DNA of 64,000 nt, from assembly GCA_903912525.1 (NCBI GenBank), contig CAIWHK010000018.1, positions 62,001 through 126,000 on the forward strand. Direction: 5' to 3'. The position numbers were made by a program, and so were the translations under genes. The stretch is from an uncultured bacterium (GTDB lineage: Bacteria > Krumholzibacteriota > Krumholzibacteriia > LZORAL124-64-63). Shown here piece after piece: positions 50,473-61,026 of this stretch (the first letter of the stretch is position 1; every line of letters starts with the position of its first letter). The notes below the pieces were generated by a model. It ran no database searches. It was given only the letters and a program-made list of their open reading frames with translations, and had not been told where the DNA came from.

Positions 50473-52529
50473 ACGTCAGCCTCCCAGAAATCCGCGCTGC
50501 TGGCGGTCACGCTCGGACCGTAGGCGTTGATCTTCTTGATCATGGCCGAAACTTCGAAATCCTGCTTCGCGCCCAGGGTCCGGTCGACGCGCGTGCCGAT
50601 CACGAGTTCGCCCGAATCGGTGCGAGACGCCGTGGTGCTGCGGCCGAGCGACGTCTTGTCGTCGCGCGTGCGGTACGTGCCGCATTCGAACGAGACGCCC
50701 GGCGCGACGGTGTAGGTCATGTCGAGGCGGATCTTCGCGATGTCCTGCTCGAGATCCCGGTGATAGAAGGCGCTGCCGGCCGCATCCTCGAGGGACTTCG
50801 TGGCGTTGAAGCGGCGGTTGAAGTCGTGGCGGATGGTGATCCGCAGGCGCTGGTTCGGCACCAGCAACACCTTGGTCACCAGATCGCCGCGCTTGTTGTA
50901 GTCGTCCTTGCGCGTGACCGTCGGCAGGTACGAGTACAGGTAGTCGGTGTACTGGATGTACAGGCGGTAATTCTGGTCGAACGTGATCCACGGGGTCACG
51001 TTCCACGAGAATCCCGGCACCAGTTCGTAGGAATCCTTGAGGTTGTTGTTCGACGAACTGCTGCCCCGGATCGAGATGTCCTGCGTTTGCCGGTAGCTGA
51101 AGACCATGTTCGTGCGGAATTTCCCGGCCCACGCGCGTTCGACCTTGCCGGCGAAGTCGATCTGCAGGCGATCCTTGTCGTTCTCGTTGAAGCGGTTCTC
51201 GGCCACGTCCTGCGTGAGTTCCTCGTGGTACTGCAGGTTCATCCGCGTGGCCTTGAACAGTGTCCGGTACCAGTTGAGCTGGAACTCGCGGCGCCGCACG
51301 TACTGGCGACCGCGGCTGGCCGTGGCGGCCTTGATGCGCTGGTCGTCCCAGCTTTCGCCGACCCTGGCGTAGGCCACCAGCGAATCGCGCCCGGCGTCGA
51401 AGGACAACGTCATGTCGGCGCTGTCCTGCGCGCGCTGCTTGAGGCCGGCGACTCCCGTCGCCAGTTTCTGGTCGTCGGTCGTGTGGCCGGCCTTCACCTC
51501 GCCGCCGAGGCGGCCGAGCTTGAACCGGTGCGCGAAGTCGAGGCTCACGGCATCGCGCGTCTCAAGTTCGGTGACGACCTTGTCGGCTTCATCCAGGCCG
51601 ACGGTATCCACCAGGCCGTTCGCGTTGCGGCGGAACTCGAGGTACTTCTTGGCGAAGCTGCTGCGCGTCATCGCCACGAAGCCGGTGCCGACCCCGCGAT
51701 TGAAGTAGACGCCGACACCGAGGCTGTCGCCGTGCGCCGACGACGGACTGGTGGACCCGGCCAGCTCGCGCGTGCCCCCGGTCGCGGTGCCCGACAGGCG
51801 GCCGGCCACGACGACGCCCGGAGACAGGGCCCAGCCGCTCTGCAGGCCGCCCTGCGTCGTGCCCTCGCTGAACTTGCTGCGCTGGTTCTGGTTCAGGCCG
51901 GTCTGGTCGTTGAAGTTCGCGCCCAGCCGCACCGAGTTGACCAGGCCCAGCGCCTGGAACTTCTGCTGCGACGACGTCAGGTTGACGAGCTTGTTGTCCA
52001 TCTTGAACAGGTTGGCGTAGCCGGCGGTGTTGGTCGTGCGGTCCTCGCTCCAGTTCCAGCTGCCGTCGATGACCGTCACCAGCGGCAGCTGCTTGCCGAA
52101 GCTGTACCTGAGCCCGCCCTTGCGGCTGTCGACGGTCTTCTGCTGCTTGCGGTAGTTGTCCCAGGACCATTCGAGGCTGGAGACGGCCTGGGCCGAGGAC
52201 CGGAACAACCCGGTGGTCGTCAGCGTGCCGTACATCGAGTACTTCTGGACGTTCGCCTGCAGGCCCACTTTCGGCTCGCGGGTCATCCCCAGGTAGAACC
52301 GCCCGTCGTCGGGACCGAATTGGCCCGCCGCGGCCGCCGCCCCGGCCTCGGCCAGCGGGGAGGTGGTGGCCGTGGAATCTTCCGGCGCGTCGCCCTCGTC
52401 CTGCGCGCGGACCAGCGCCGGCGCGACCGCCAGCAGCAGCAGGACCAGCACCGACGCCACCGGCACACAGCGCGCGGCGCCATCGCGTCCCGGCAGGCAG
52501 GGGCTTCGCATCCACGCAGCAACGCGCAT
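50451..52529 (-). CDS. Outer-membrane beta-barrel protein
   Basis: 692 residues from ATG 52529, overlapping the rsmA stop (TGATG). The leader (about 1-43, ending VRA-Q) is followed by a low-complexity Ala/Thr segment and then regular alternating strands over the whole length (for example DSLVAYARVGESWDDQRIKA, MNLQYHEELTQDVAENRF), ending in VWFKWMF with terminal Phe. This fits a barrel of roughly 26 strands or more. It has no family name I can give and differs from the barrel in the cytochrome locus. It is followed in the same transcript by two lipoproteins, a possible surface assembly. Confidence 0.78.
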   Translation of the reverse strand: MRVAAWMRSPCLPGRDGAARCVPVASVLVLLLLAVAPALVRAQDEGDAPEDSTATTSPLAEAGAAAAAGQFGPDDGRFYLGMTREPKVGLQANVQKYSMYGTLTTTGLFRSSAQAVSSLEWSWDNYRKQQKTVDSRKGGLRYSFGKQLPLVTVIDGSWNWSEDRTTNTAGYANLFKMDNKLVNLTSSQQKFQALGLVNSVRLGANFNDQTGLNQNQRSKFSEGTTQGGLQSGWALSPGVVVAGRLSGTATGGTRELAGSTSPSSAHGDSLGVGVYFNRGVGTGFVAMTRSSFAKKYLEFRRNANGLVDTVGLDEADKVVTELETRDAVSLDFAHRFKLGRLGGEVKAGHTTDDQKLATGVAGLKQRAQDSADMTLSFDAGRDSLVAYARVGESWDDQRIKAATASRGRQYVRRREFQLNWYRTLFKATRMNLQYHEELTQDVAENRFNENDKDRLQIDFAGKVERAWAGKFRTNMVFSYRQTQDISIRGSSSSNNNLKDSYELVPGFSWNVTPWITFDQNYRLYIQYTDYLYSYLPTVTRKDDYNKRGDLVTKVLLVPNQRLRITIRHDFNRRFNATKSLEDAAGSAFYHRDLEQDIAKIRLDMTYTVAPGVSFECGTYRTRDDKTSLGRSTTASRTDSGELVIGTRVDRTLGAKQDFEVSAMIKKINAYGPSVTASSADFWEADVWFKWMF

Positions 52530-53365
52530 CAATCCACATCCTTCCTTCGCAACAGGCCGGCCAGCGACCGGTAGCCCTCGGGCGTGATCTGCTCCGGACG
52601 CGCCTCGTGGTCCAGCCCCGCTTCCCGGGCCAGGGACTCGGCCTCGGCCGGCTCCAGCGAAAATTGCGTCCGCAGCTGCGACACCAGCTTCTTGCGCCGC
52701 TGCCCGAAGACCTTCTTGACGACCTCACGCAAATGGTCGAACTCGTCGTCGCCCATGTCCCCTGCAGGGGTCAGGCTGACCACCGCCGACTGCACCTGGG
52801 GGCGCGGCCAGAACACGCTGGCCGGGACCGTCCTGACCATGCGGATATCGAACACCGACCCCATCAGGATCGAAAGTATGCCGTAGTCGCGGCCGCCGGG
52901 CGTGGCCGTCAGCCGTTCGGCGACCTCTTTCTGGATCATGAACACCGCGCCCGCGATGCGCGAGCGCAGTTCCGCAGCCTTGAACAGGACCAGGCTCGTC
53001 AACACATAGGGCAGGTTGCCGGCGATGACCGGCCGTTGCCCCGCCGCCGCGAGCGCGGCATCCCAATCGAGCTTCGTCAGGTCGCCGGCGACGGCCCGGA
53101 ACCCGGGGTGATCGCCGAACTCGGCCTGCAGCAAGGCGATCAGCTCGCGGTCGACCTCGACGCAGGCAACGCTGCGCGCGCCCGCCAGCAGGTGCACGGT
53201 CAGCGCCCCGCCCCCCGCCCCCAGTTCCAGCACCTCGTCGCCGAGGGCCAGCGCATCGCCGGCGATGGCCCGCGCCAGGTTGCCGTCCAGCAGGAAGTTC
53301 TGTCCCCGGCGCTTGACCGGACGGATCCCGTAGTGCCGGAGCACGTCCTGCTGGCTGCGGCTCAC
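52529..53365 (-). CDS. rsmA: RsmA (KsgA), 16S rRNA adenine dimethyltransferase
   Basis: 278 residues with the KsgA layout: KRRGQNFLLD at the N-terminus, SAM-binding VLELGAGGGALT, CVEVDRE, catalytic NLPYVLTS (about 116), FMIQKEVAERL and VFWPRPQVQSAVV. It dimethylates two adenines near the 3' end of 16S rRNA. The ATG overlaps the tatD stop (ATGA), and its own stop overlaps the barrel gene start, so it is the housekeeping gene inside an envelope operon. Length is typical. Confidence 0.96.
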   Translation of the reverse strand: MSRSQQDVLRHYGIRPVKRRGQNFLLDGNLARAIAGDALALGDEVLELGAGGGALTVHLLAGARSVACVEVDRELIALLQAEFGDHPGFRAVAGDLTKLDWDAALAAAGQRPVIAGNLPYVLTSLVLFKAAELRSRIAGAVFMIQKEVAERLTATPGGRDYGILSILMGSVFDIRMVRTVPASVFWPRPQVQSAVVSLTPAGDMGDDEFDHLREVVKKVFGQRRKKLVSQLRTQFSLEPAEAESLAREAGLDHEARPEQITPEGYRSLAGLLRRKDVD

Positions 53366-54168
53366 GGCGTGGAGGCCTTCCCGGGACGGAACAGTTCGGC
53401 GAACGTCGCGTCGGTGCGCCGCTCGACCGCGCCGGGTTCCATTTGCAAGATCCCGGCCACGGTGTCAAGCACCCGCCCCAGCCAGGCCGGCTCGTTCCGC
53501 TGCCCCCGGTGGGGCACCGGCGGCAGCCAGGGCGCGTCGGTCTCCAGCAGGAGCGCGTCGCAACCGGCGCGCGCGACCATCCCGGGCAGGGCGGACTGAC
53601 GATAGGTGACCACGCCGCCGATGCCCAGCCTGAAACCGCGCTCGAGGGCCCAATCGACAGCGGCGGCATCGCCGCTGAACGCGTGCAGGACGCCGCGGCG
53701 CGGCGGCAGGCCGACCTCGTCGACGAAGGTGAGCATGGGGTCCCAGGCGTCGCGCACGTGGAAGACGACGGGCAGGTCGAGCCGCGCGGCCAGTTCGAGC
53801 TGCGCCGCCAGGGCCGCATGCTGGGCCGGCCGGGGCGAGAGGTCGCGGAAGAAATCCAGGCCGATCTCCCCGACGGCCAGGACCTTCGGGTGGCGGCAGA
53901 GTTCCTCGAGTTCGGCCAGGCGCAGGCGGCCGTCGGCCGTCAGTTGGCCATGCTCGTCGGCCAGGAGCAGCGCGTCGTGCGGGTGGATGCCGACCGTGGC
54001 CCAGACATCGTCGTACCGGTCAGCCAGCGCCAGCGAGGCCCGGCTGGTCTCGAGGTCGTAGCCGACATTGAGGAAACCGGTCACGCCCGCGGCGCGGGCC
54101 CGCTCGACGACGGCCCCGGCCTCGTCGGCGAATTCCTGGCGGTTCAGGTGGACGTGGCTGTCGATCAC
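53362..54168 (-). CDS. tatD: TatD-family metal-dependent hydrolase
   Basis: 268 residues from GTG 54168, overlapping the ricT stop (GTGA). Metal-binding residues are in place: IDSHVHLN, GIHPHDA, AVGEIGLDFFRD, VVFHVRDAWD, LHAFSGD and ETDAPWLPP. TatD enzymes are DNases with DNA-repair and nuclease roles. TatD and RsmA are adjacent in many bacteria, which supports both calls. Overlaps rsmA by 4 bases. Confidence 0.95.
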   Translation of the reverse strand: MIDSHVHLNRQEFADEAGAVVERARAAGVTGFLNVGYDLETSRASLALADRYDDVWATVGIHPHDALLLADEHGQLTADGRLRLAELEELCRHPKVLAVGEIGLDFFRDLSPRPAQHAALAAQLELAARLDLPVVFHVRDAWDPMLTFVDEVGLPPRRGVLHAFSGDAAAVDWALERGFRLGIGGVVTYRQSALPGMVARAGCDALLLETDAPWLPPVPHRGQRNEPAWLGRVLDTVAGILQMEPGAVERRTDATFAELFRPGKASTP

Positions 54169-55151
54169 GCGGGCCCCCGGCGACAACCGCCGCCCTGGCA
54201 ACCCCCGCGCCCGCCGGCCGGCGGCGCTTCTTCCCAGCGGACGCTGTCGACCGGCCACTCCTGCAGGCTGCCGGGCTCGCGCCCGTCGACGGTGACCGTC
54301 TCGCGCAGGAGGTCGATCTGCCGCACCGTGGCCGTCCCGTCGGGCGTGACCACGGACAAGCCCACACGCGGCAGGCGGCGACGCGCCTCGCGGTAATGCT
54401 CCTCTTCAAAGGCCAGGCAGCAGCGCAGCCGCCCGCAGGGGCCCGAGAGCTTGGCCGGGTTGAGCGGCAGCTGCTGCGTCTTGGCCATCTTCAGCGTGAC
54501 GGGCGCGAATTCGTGCAGGAACCCCGAGCAGCAGTATTCACGTCCGCACACGGCGAGGCCGCCCTGCAGGCGTGTATCGTCGCGCACGCCGATCTGCCGC
54601 AATTCGATGCGGGTGCGGAACACCGCCGCCAGGTCCCGCACCAGGTCGCGGAAGTCGACGCGGCCCTCGGCCGTGAAGTAGAAGGTGATCTTGCGGCCGT
54701 CGTGCTGGCGCTCGACGGTCACCAGGTTCATGTCCAGGCCGCGCCGGACGATGCGCTCGCGGCAGGTGTCCCACAGCGAGGATTCCTCCTCGCGCGTCGC
54801 GCGCATGCGCACAAGGTCCGCTTCGACCGCCAGTTCGATGACGCCCTGGTGCTCGGCGACGGCCCACCAGTCCTCGCGACCGGGGCCGATGTAGAGGACC
54901 TTGCCGAGGTCGCGCCCCCGGTCGGCCTCGACCAGGCAATGGTCGCCGACCTTCAGCGCGACGCCGTGGCGATTGTGGTAGTAGCCCTTGCGCCTGCCCT
55001 TGAACTGGAGCAGGACGAGGTCCTCGTCGCGACCGGCAGTTGCAGCCCCGGGCGGCGACGCCGCGGAGTCGCCCGGGCCAGGCGAAGGCTCGCGCCGCGG
55101 GCGCCGGTGCGCGGGCTGGGCGGGTTCAGGATGCCGGTCAGGATCGACCAT
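54165..55151 (-). CDS. ricT: RicT (YaaT)/PSP1-domain protein
   Basis: 328 residues. After a Pro/Arg-rich, probably disordered N-terminus (about 1-45) comes the PSP1 domain (KVGDHCLVEADRGRDLGKVLYIG, LWDTCRERIVRRGLDMNLVTVERQHDGRKITFYFTAEGRVDFRDLVRDLA, cut here). The cysteine set is CGREYCCSGFL, SGPCGRLRCCL. In Bacillus, RicT acts with RicA/RicF in mRNA processing, and its cysteines bind an iron-sulfur cluster. The usual neighbour holB lies directly upstream with a 14-base overlap, the standard bacterial arrangement. Confidence 0.94.
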   Translation of the reverse strand: MVDPDRHPEPAQPAHRRPRREPSPGPGDSAASPPGAATAGRDEDLVLLQFKGRRKGYYHNRHGVALKVGDHCLVEADRGRDLGKVLYIGPGREDWWAVAEHQGVIELAVEADLVRMRATREEESSLWDTCRERIVRRGLDMNLVTVERQHDGRKITFYFTAEGRVDFRDLVRDLAAVFRTRIELRQIGVRDDTRLQGGLAVCGREYCCSGFLHEFAPVTLKMAKTQQLPLNPAKLSGPCGRLRCCLAFEEEHYREARRRLPRVGLSVVTPDGTATVRQIDLLRETVTVDGREPGSLQEWPVDSVRWEEAPPAGGRGGCQGGGCRRGPA

Positions 55152-56313
55152 GCGCCAGCAGCCCTTCGAAGAGAACGGCCATCACCAGGCCGATGTTGAG
55201 GTTGCGGTCGATCTCGCCGCAGGCGCCGTCGATCCGGGCCATGTCCGCCAGGAGTTCGGACGTCGATCGCGCGGCGGCCACCTGCCGGGCGACCGCGACC
55301 GCCTGCGGGAACCGCGGTTGCCAGGCGTCGCCGGCTTCCCGGCAGACCAGGGCATCACTGTAGTGGAGGTTGAGCAGTTCACACAAGCGGATGGCGCGGG
55401 ACCGGCGATCGGCCGCGCCCTGCTCGCCGGCCGCGCCCGACCCGCGCCGCGTCGGCGGAGCCTCGACCGCGTGCGAATAGGAACCGCGGTGCAGTTCGTC
55501 GGCCGCGATGGCGGCCTGGCCGCGGCGCCCTTCGGCGATCCAGGTGAACATGAGGCCGGCCCATTCGGCCAGTGCCTGCGACTCGGGCTGCAGCAGGTCG
55601 TGGGCCAGTCGCGCGTTGCCCTGCGCCAGCCGCGCCGCCCAGGCGGCGTGTTCCGGGGCGGCCCCGCCCAGGCGCGCCAGGTGCCCGGCCAGCTCTTCCT
55701 GGGGCCACGGCTCGAACCGCACCTTCTGGCAGCGCGAAAGGATCGTCGGCAGCATGCCCTCGGTGCCGGTCGTCGTCAGCATGATGACCGTGTCGGCCGG
55801 CGGCTCTTCGAGCGTCTTGAGGAAGGCGTTCGCCGCCGCGGTGTTCATGCGCTGCGCGTCGGCGACGACAGCCACCTTCCACGGTCCCTGGAACGCGCGC
55901 ACGCGCAGGAAACGGATGAGCGAGCGCACGGTGAGCGGGCCGGGATGCTCAGGGTCGCCGATGTTGACCTGCGATGTGGCCGACTCGGGCGTACGCGCGA
56001 ACGGCTCGGCGAGCTTGGCGTCCAGCAGGCGGCGCACGTCGTTCTCGTCGAAGGCCGCGGGCGCCGGCCCGATCCAGCGGATGTCCGGATGCTGGAAGCT
56101 CGCCGTCTTGACGCAGCTCTCGCACGGCTGCTCGTCGCGGCAGAGCCCCGGTCCGGCGCAGTTGAGCAGGCGGGCGAATTCGAGCGCCGTGCCTTCCTTG
56201 CCCGAACCCTCGGGACCGACCAGCAGCAGCGGCTGCGCCAGGCGGTCCTTGTCGCGCAGGCGCAGCAGGCGGGCCAGGATGTCGGGACGGGCGATGAAGG
56301 AAGATGCTGGCAC
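55138..56313 (-). CDS. holB: DNA polymerase III delta prime subunit
   Basis: 391 residues from GTG 56313 (GGGGGGAG upstream), well before which the frame stays open without family support. AAA+ clamp-loader features are the Walker A-like GPEGSGKEG (about 25), zinc-binding CAGPGLCRDEQPCESC, KVAVVADAQRMNTAAANAFLKTLEEPP and SRCQKVRFEPW. The helical C-terminus (about 220-391) is longer than usual and contains a charged linker, PTRRGSGAAGEQGAADRRSR (20 residues). It forms the clamp loader with the tau/gamma and delta subunits, which are not in the window. The envC gene lies 52 bases upstream. Confidence 0.9.
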   Translation of the reverse strand: MPASSFIARPDILARLLRLRDKDRLAQPLLLVGPEGSGKEGTALEFARLLNCAGPGLCRDEQPCESCVKTASFQHPDIRWIGPAPAAFDENDVRRLLDAKLAEPFARTPESATSQVNIGDPEHPGPLTVRSLIRFLRVRAFQGPWKVAVVADAQRMNTAAANAFLKTLEEPPADTVIMLTTTGTEGMLPTILSRCQKVRFEPWPQEELAGHLARLGGAAPEHAAWAARLAQGNARLAHDLLQPESQALAEWAGLMFTWIAEGRRGQAAIAADELHRGSYSHAVEAPPTRRGSGAAGEQGAADRRSRAIRLCELLNLHYSDALVCREAGDAWQPRFPQAVAVARQVAAARSTSELLADMARIDGACGEIDRNLNIGLVMAVLFEGLLAHGRS

Positions 56314-56365
56314 GCGGGCTCCCCCCGGGGCGATCGCCGCCCGCAGCGGCCGCACCGCGCGCCGC

Positions 56366-57646
56366 TCAGCGGGAACGCAGCCAGTCGGCGGGGTCCAGGG
56401 GCGTGCGACCGTGCCGGACCTCGAAGTAGAGCTGGGGCGGTTCGCCACCGCCGGGGCCACCGACCTCGGCGATCACCTGGCCCTGGGCCACGCGGGTTCC
56501 GCGGGCGACGAAGACGCCGTTCAGGTAGGCATAGAGGGTGTAGTACCCCTCGCCGTGGTCCAGAATAACGCATCGCCCGAAACCGGGCAAATTGTCACTG
56601 AACTCGACGGTTCCGGTTCCCACGGCCGCCACCGGCGCCCCCACTGAGGCGCTGATATTGATACCGTTGTTCAGCGTGACCGTCTTGAAGCGCGGGTGCA
56701 CCGAGCGCCCGAACGCGCGCAGGACCTCGCCCCGGACCGGCCATTCCAGGCGGCCGGCCAACTCTGCCAGCGGCTCGGTCTGCCCGATGACCACCTCGGG
56801 CGACTCCTGCAGGCGGCGGTCCTCCAGCCCGTCCAGGACCTCGAGAAGCCGCTGTTCGTTCCGCGAGAGCTCGAGCAGCCGGTTGTTGACCCCACGCCGG
56901 CGGTCATCCAGCTGCCGCAGCGAGGCCACCTGCTCGGCCTGCAGGCCCTCCAGCCGCGTGGCCTGCTGGGCGCTCTCCTCGCGCGTCTGCCGGATCTCCG
57001 ACAATGCGGCATCCAGGTCGTGGCGCTCGCGGACGACGGCCTGGCCTTCATCGCGCGTGCGCTCGACGAGCCCCGCGTTCAGGCGCGCCAGTGTGCGCTC
57101 GAACTTCACGCGCGACATCAGGTCCGAAAAACTTGTCGCCGTCAGCACCATCTCCAGGTCGTGGCGCTGGCCGCGGACGTACATCCGGCGCAGGCTGCGC
57201 GCGAGCGCGATCTTGCGCCCCTCATAGGTGTCGACGCGGTGCGAGAGCTCGTCCTCGAGCCTCCGGCTTTCGGACAGCAGCAGCGATTCCTTCCGCACCA
57301 TGCCGCCCACCAGGCGCTGCGTGGCCTCGATCTCCTGCGTGATCTCTTCGTTGTCCCGCCGCGCGTCGGCAGCCTGGGCGTTCAGGTTGCGGATGAGGTC
57401 CTGCTGGCGCTTGATCTCGGCGCGCACCTTGTCCAGTTGCGCGGCATTGTCCGGGTTGCGCGCCGGATCGGGGGTTCCCGCGAGCCCGGCGGCCGCGACG
57501 GACTGCGAGGGATCGACGCGAGTGCCCTGCGTGGTGGCGGCAGCCGTCCCCGGGGCCGCGGCAGGCGTTGTTTCCTGCGCCGCGACCGGCGAGAACGCCA
57601 GCGCCAGCGCACAGAGCAGGATCACCTTGTCCCTCGGTGTGCGCAT
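56366..57646 (-). CDS. envC: EnvC-like murein hydrolase activator with degenerate LytM domain
   Basis: 426 residues from ATG 57646, one base inside the ftsX stop. A signal peptide (about 1-23) is followed by a disordered Ala/Pro stretch, a long coiled coil (about 70-270, with RAEIKRQQDLIRNLNAQ and SRVKFERTLARLNAGLVERTRDEG) and a LytM (M23) domain (about 300-426) with VEFSDNLPGFGRCVILDHGEGYYTLYAYL, quoted only in part. The metallopeptidase ligands are lost: NNGINIS replaces HxGxD, YAYL replaces YAHL, and LYFEVR replaces HLHFE. Such a domain cannot hydrolyse peptidoglycan. As in E. coli EnvC, it probably activates an amidase under FtsEX control. FtsE and FtsX are encoded just upstream. Confidence 0.93.
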   Translation of the reverse strand: MRTPRDKVILLCALALAFSPVAAQETTPAAAPGTAAATTQGTRVDPSQSVAAAGLAGTPDPARNPDNAAQLDKVRAEIKRQQDLIRNLNAQAADARRDNEEITQEIEATQRLVGGMVRKESLLLSESRRLEDELSHRVDTYEGRKIALARSLRRMYVRGQRHDLEMVLTATSFSDLMSRVKFERTLARLNAGLVERTRDEGQAVVRERHDLDAALSEIRQTREESAQQATRLEGLQAEQVASLRQLDDRRRGVNNRLLELSRNEQRLLEVLDGLEDRRLQESPEVVIGQTEPLAELAGRLEWPVRGEVLRAFGRSVHPRFKTVTLNNGINISASVGAPVAAVGTGTVEFSDNLPGFGRCVILDHGEGYYTLYAYLNGVFVARGTRVAQGQVIAEVGGPGGGEPPQLYFEVRHGRTPLDPADWLRSR

Positions 57647-58522
57647 CAGATGTCGCTCCGCAGCGTCAGGTACTTGCGCATCGCGGCCCAGCTGCCGGCC
57701 AGGCCCAGCGTGACGCAGAACAGGACGAAGCCCATCAACTGCGCCGGCGAGAAGAAGACCAAGCCGCCCAGGCTGTGCCCGAGGATGCGGCCGGCGATCG
57801 CCAGCAGGCTCATCGCGAGGATGCCCGCGAGAAGACCCTGCACTGCGCCTTCGCACAGGAACGGCGTGCGGATGAACGCGTTGGTGGCGCCCACCAGCTT
57901 CTGGATCTGGATGATGCGGGCGCTCGAGGCGATGGTCAGCTTGACCGTGTTCGAGATGACGAAGATCGCGGCCAGGAAGACCATCAGCCCGGCCACCAGC
58001 GACGCCATCTGGAAGCGGAACGTCCAACGCTCCAGCGCGTCGACCCATTCCTGATTGAAGAGGATCTCCGACACCTCGTCCCAGCGCGACACCTCGTCGC
58101 GGACCGAGCGCACCGAATCGGGATTGCGCGCCTCGGTCGTGAACGTCACGTGGTACGACGACGGCAGCGGGTTGCGGTCGAGCAGGTCGAGCAGGGGCTC
58201 GTCGTCGCCCAACTGCTGCCGGAATTCGACCAGGGCCGCCTCCGAGTCGATCCAGGTGACCTGCTGCACCCCGGGCAGCGTCAGCAGACGGGGACGCAGT
58301 TCGGCCAGGCGCTCGGACGGCAGGTCGTCGCGCAGGTAGACCCGCAGGTCCAGGCCGCCGCGAGCCGTCTCGAGCAGGGTGCCGAGGTTCAGGGTGACCA
58401 GGGTCAGCACGGCCAGCACCATCAGGGCCGAGGCCATGATCAGGATCGTGACACCGGTGGTCAGCTTCCGGCGACTGAACCCGGCCAGCGATTCGCGGGC
58501 GAGGTAGGTCACCTGGGCCTTG

Positions 58523-58530
<8 letters not shown>
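57646..58530 (-). CDS. ftsX: FtsX, cell-division permease-like subunit
   Basis: 294 residues with four membrane segments (about 27-50, 175-198, 225-245, 265-285) and a large periplasmic loop between the first two (DLRVYLRDDLPSERL ... GVQQVTWIDSEAALVEFRQQLG). The C-terminal half has the family signature KLVGATNAFIRTPFLCEGAVQGLLAGILA. FtsX transmits ATP hydrolysis by FtsE to EnvC-type proteins. Its start lies 8 bases inside ftsE and its stop overlaps envC, forming a conserved triad. Confidence 0.95.
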
Positions 58531-59374
<844 letters not shown>

Positions 59375-59532
59375 GCTTGGGCTCCCCGCATGGAATCGGG
59401 CACGGCCGGAACGACCGGGCGGCACACCCCCGGCTCGTCTTTCCGGCCCCTGTTCGGCGCAGGTTTTGCACGTTCCGTGCCCAATGAACGGCCCACGGGC
59501 CTGCAAACAGTCGCCGCCACGAGGGTAAGACG

Positions 59533-61026
59533 TTGTCCGAACGCCTCTTGAGCCTGTGCATGATCATTCGTGACGAGGCCGCCATGCTGCCCGGATTCCT
59601 GGCGTCCGTGGCCGGCCTGTGGGACGAACTGGTCGTTGCCGACACAGGATCGACCGACGGGTCAGCGGCGCTGGTGCGGGCCGCGGGCGGGCACGTTGTG
59701 GATTTCCCCTGGGTCGACGACTTCGCGGCCGCCCGCAACGCTTCGCTGGGCGCAGCCACCGGGCGCTGGATCCTCTTCCTGGACGCGGACGAGCGGGTGG
59801 ACGCCGAACTGGCCGCAGCGGTCCGCGCGCTGGTCGCCGGCGACGATCGCGCCGGCGCGGCCACCGTGGTGATGCGCAACGCACTGCCCGGCGGCGGCCA
59901 CAGCGAGGCGCGGCTGCTCCGCCTGTTCCGCAACACGCCCGCGATTCGATTCCGGCACCGCGTCCACGAGGACGTCGCGGACGATGTCGCCACCTTCCTA
60001 GGCACCCGGCGCCTGGCGATGCGGCACCTGCCGGGCGGCGTCGACCACCTCGGTTATGCCCGCGCCGTGGCCTCGTCGCGGAACAAGAAGGACCGCGACC
60101 TGCGCCTGCTGCGCCTGGCGCTGGCCGACGACCCGCACGACCTCTACTGCCGGTTCAAGCTGCTGGAACTGGCGCGATTCTGGGATGATCGCGCCCTGTG
60201 GGAGGCCGAGGCCGGCGCCGCGCGCGAGGCCTTCGAGTCGGCGCCGGCGGCCATGCTGGCCGATCGCGCCTGGGCCGGCGACTGCGCCGCCCTCATTGCC
60301 CAGTTGCTGCCCGGGTCTCCGCGTGAAGCCCTGGAATGGCTCGAGCGCCAGGCCCCGCGCGCACCGGCCGGCCCGGCCTGGCACCTGCGCCATGGGGCGC
60401 TCCTGGAAGCCTGTGGCCGCCTTGCCGAAGCCGAACAGGCCTACGCGAGGTGCCTGCAACTGACCGGGGACCCGACCCGGGGCACAAGCATCGGGCAAGG
60501 GACCCGCCCCCTGCTCGGCCTCTGTCGCCTGGCTGCCCGACGCGGCAGGCTGGACAACGCGTCGGAACTGGCGCGGCGCGCCGCCGGGCTGGATCCGCTG
60601 GACGGCGAGGCCCTGCTGGCGGTGGCGGCCTTCGCGCCCCTGCCCGAAGCGACGGCATTCCTGACGGCGCACGCGCGCCGCGGCGACGACGTCGCCGTGG
60701 CGTCGGCGCAGGCGCTGCTGTCGGTCGGGGCGCCCGAGGCCGCGCTGGCCGTGCTTGCCGAACGGCTCGACGCACCGCGCCGCGCACTGGGCGCCGCCTT
60801 CGTCGCCCTTGTCCTCGGCGCCGAACTGGACGTTACGATCAACCTGGACGGGGCCGAAGCCGACGCCGAGATGCGCGTGTGGCTGCAAGCCCTGTGGAAC
60901 GCGCCGCGCGCCGGCCTGCGCGACGGTTTCGTCGAGCGGGCCGGCGCGCTGGCCGACGCATTCCCCTGGATGGCGACGTGGATCGCCGGGCGGAGGCCCG
61001 ATCCGGTCAGCCCTTCTCTTCGATGA
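59533..61026 (+). CDS. Family 2 glycosyltransferase with C-terminal TPR-like repeats
   Basis: 497 residues from TTG 59533 (GAGGG 8 bases upstream). The N-terminal 230 residues are a GT-A fold: SLCMIIRDEAAMLPGFLAS, ADTGSTDGS, metal-binding LDADERVD (about 87), and RLFRNTPAIRFRHRVHEDV. The rest is helical, with repeats such as HGALLEACGRLAEAEQAYARCLQL resembling TPRs. This matches SunS/SPBc2-type glycosyltransferases that often act on proteins or surface glycans; donor and acceptor are not readable. It converges with surA, the 3' ends overlapping by 20 bases. Confidence 0.88.
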   Translation: MSERLLSLCMIIRDEAAMLPGFLASVAGLWDELVVADTGSTDGSAALVRAAGGHVVDFPWVDDFAAARNASLGAATGRWILFLDADERVDAELAAAVRALVAGDDRAGAATVVMRNALPGGGHSEARLLRLFRNTPAIRFRHRVHEDVADDVATFLGTRRLAMRHLPGGVDHLGYARAVASSRNKKDRDLRLLRLALADDPHDLYCRFKLLELARFWDDRALWEAEAGAAREAFESAPAAMLADRAWAGDCAALIAQLLPGSPREALEWLERQAPRAPAGPAWHLRHGALLEACGRLAEAEQAYARCLQLTGDPTRGTSIGQGTRPLLGLCRLAARRGRLDNASELARRAAGLDPLDGEALLAVAAFAPLPEATAFLTAHARRGDDVAVASAQALLSVGAPEAALAVLAERLDAPRRALGAAFVALVLGAELDVTINLDGAEADAEMRVWLQALWNAPRAGLRDGFVERAGALADAFPWMATWIAGRRPDPVSPSLR

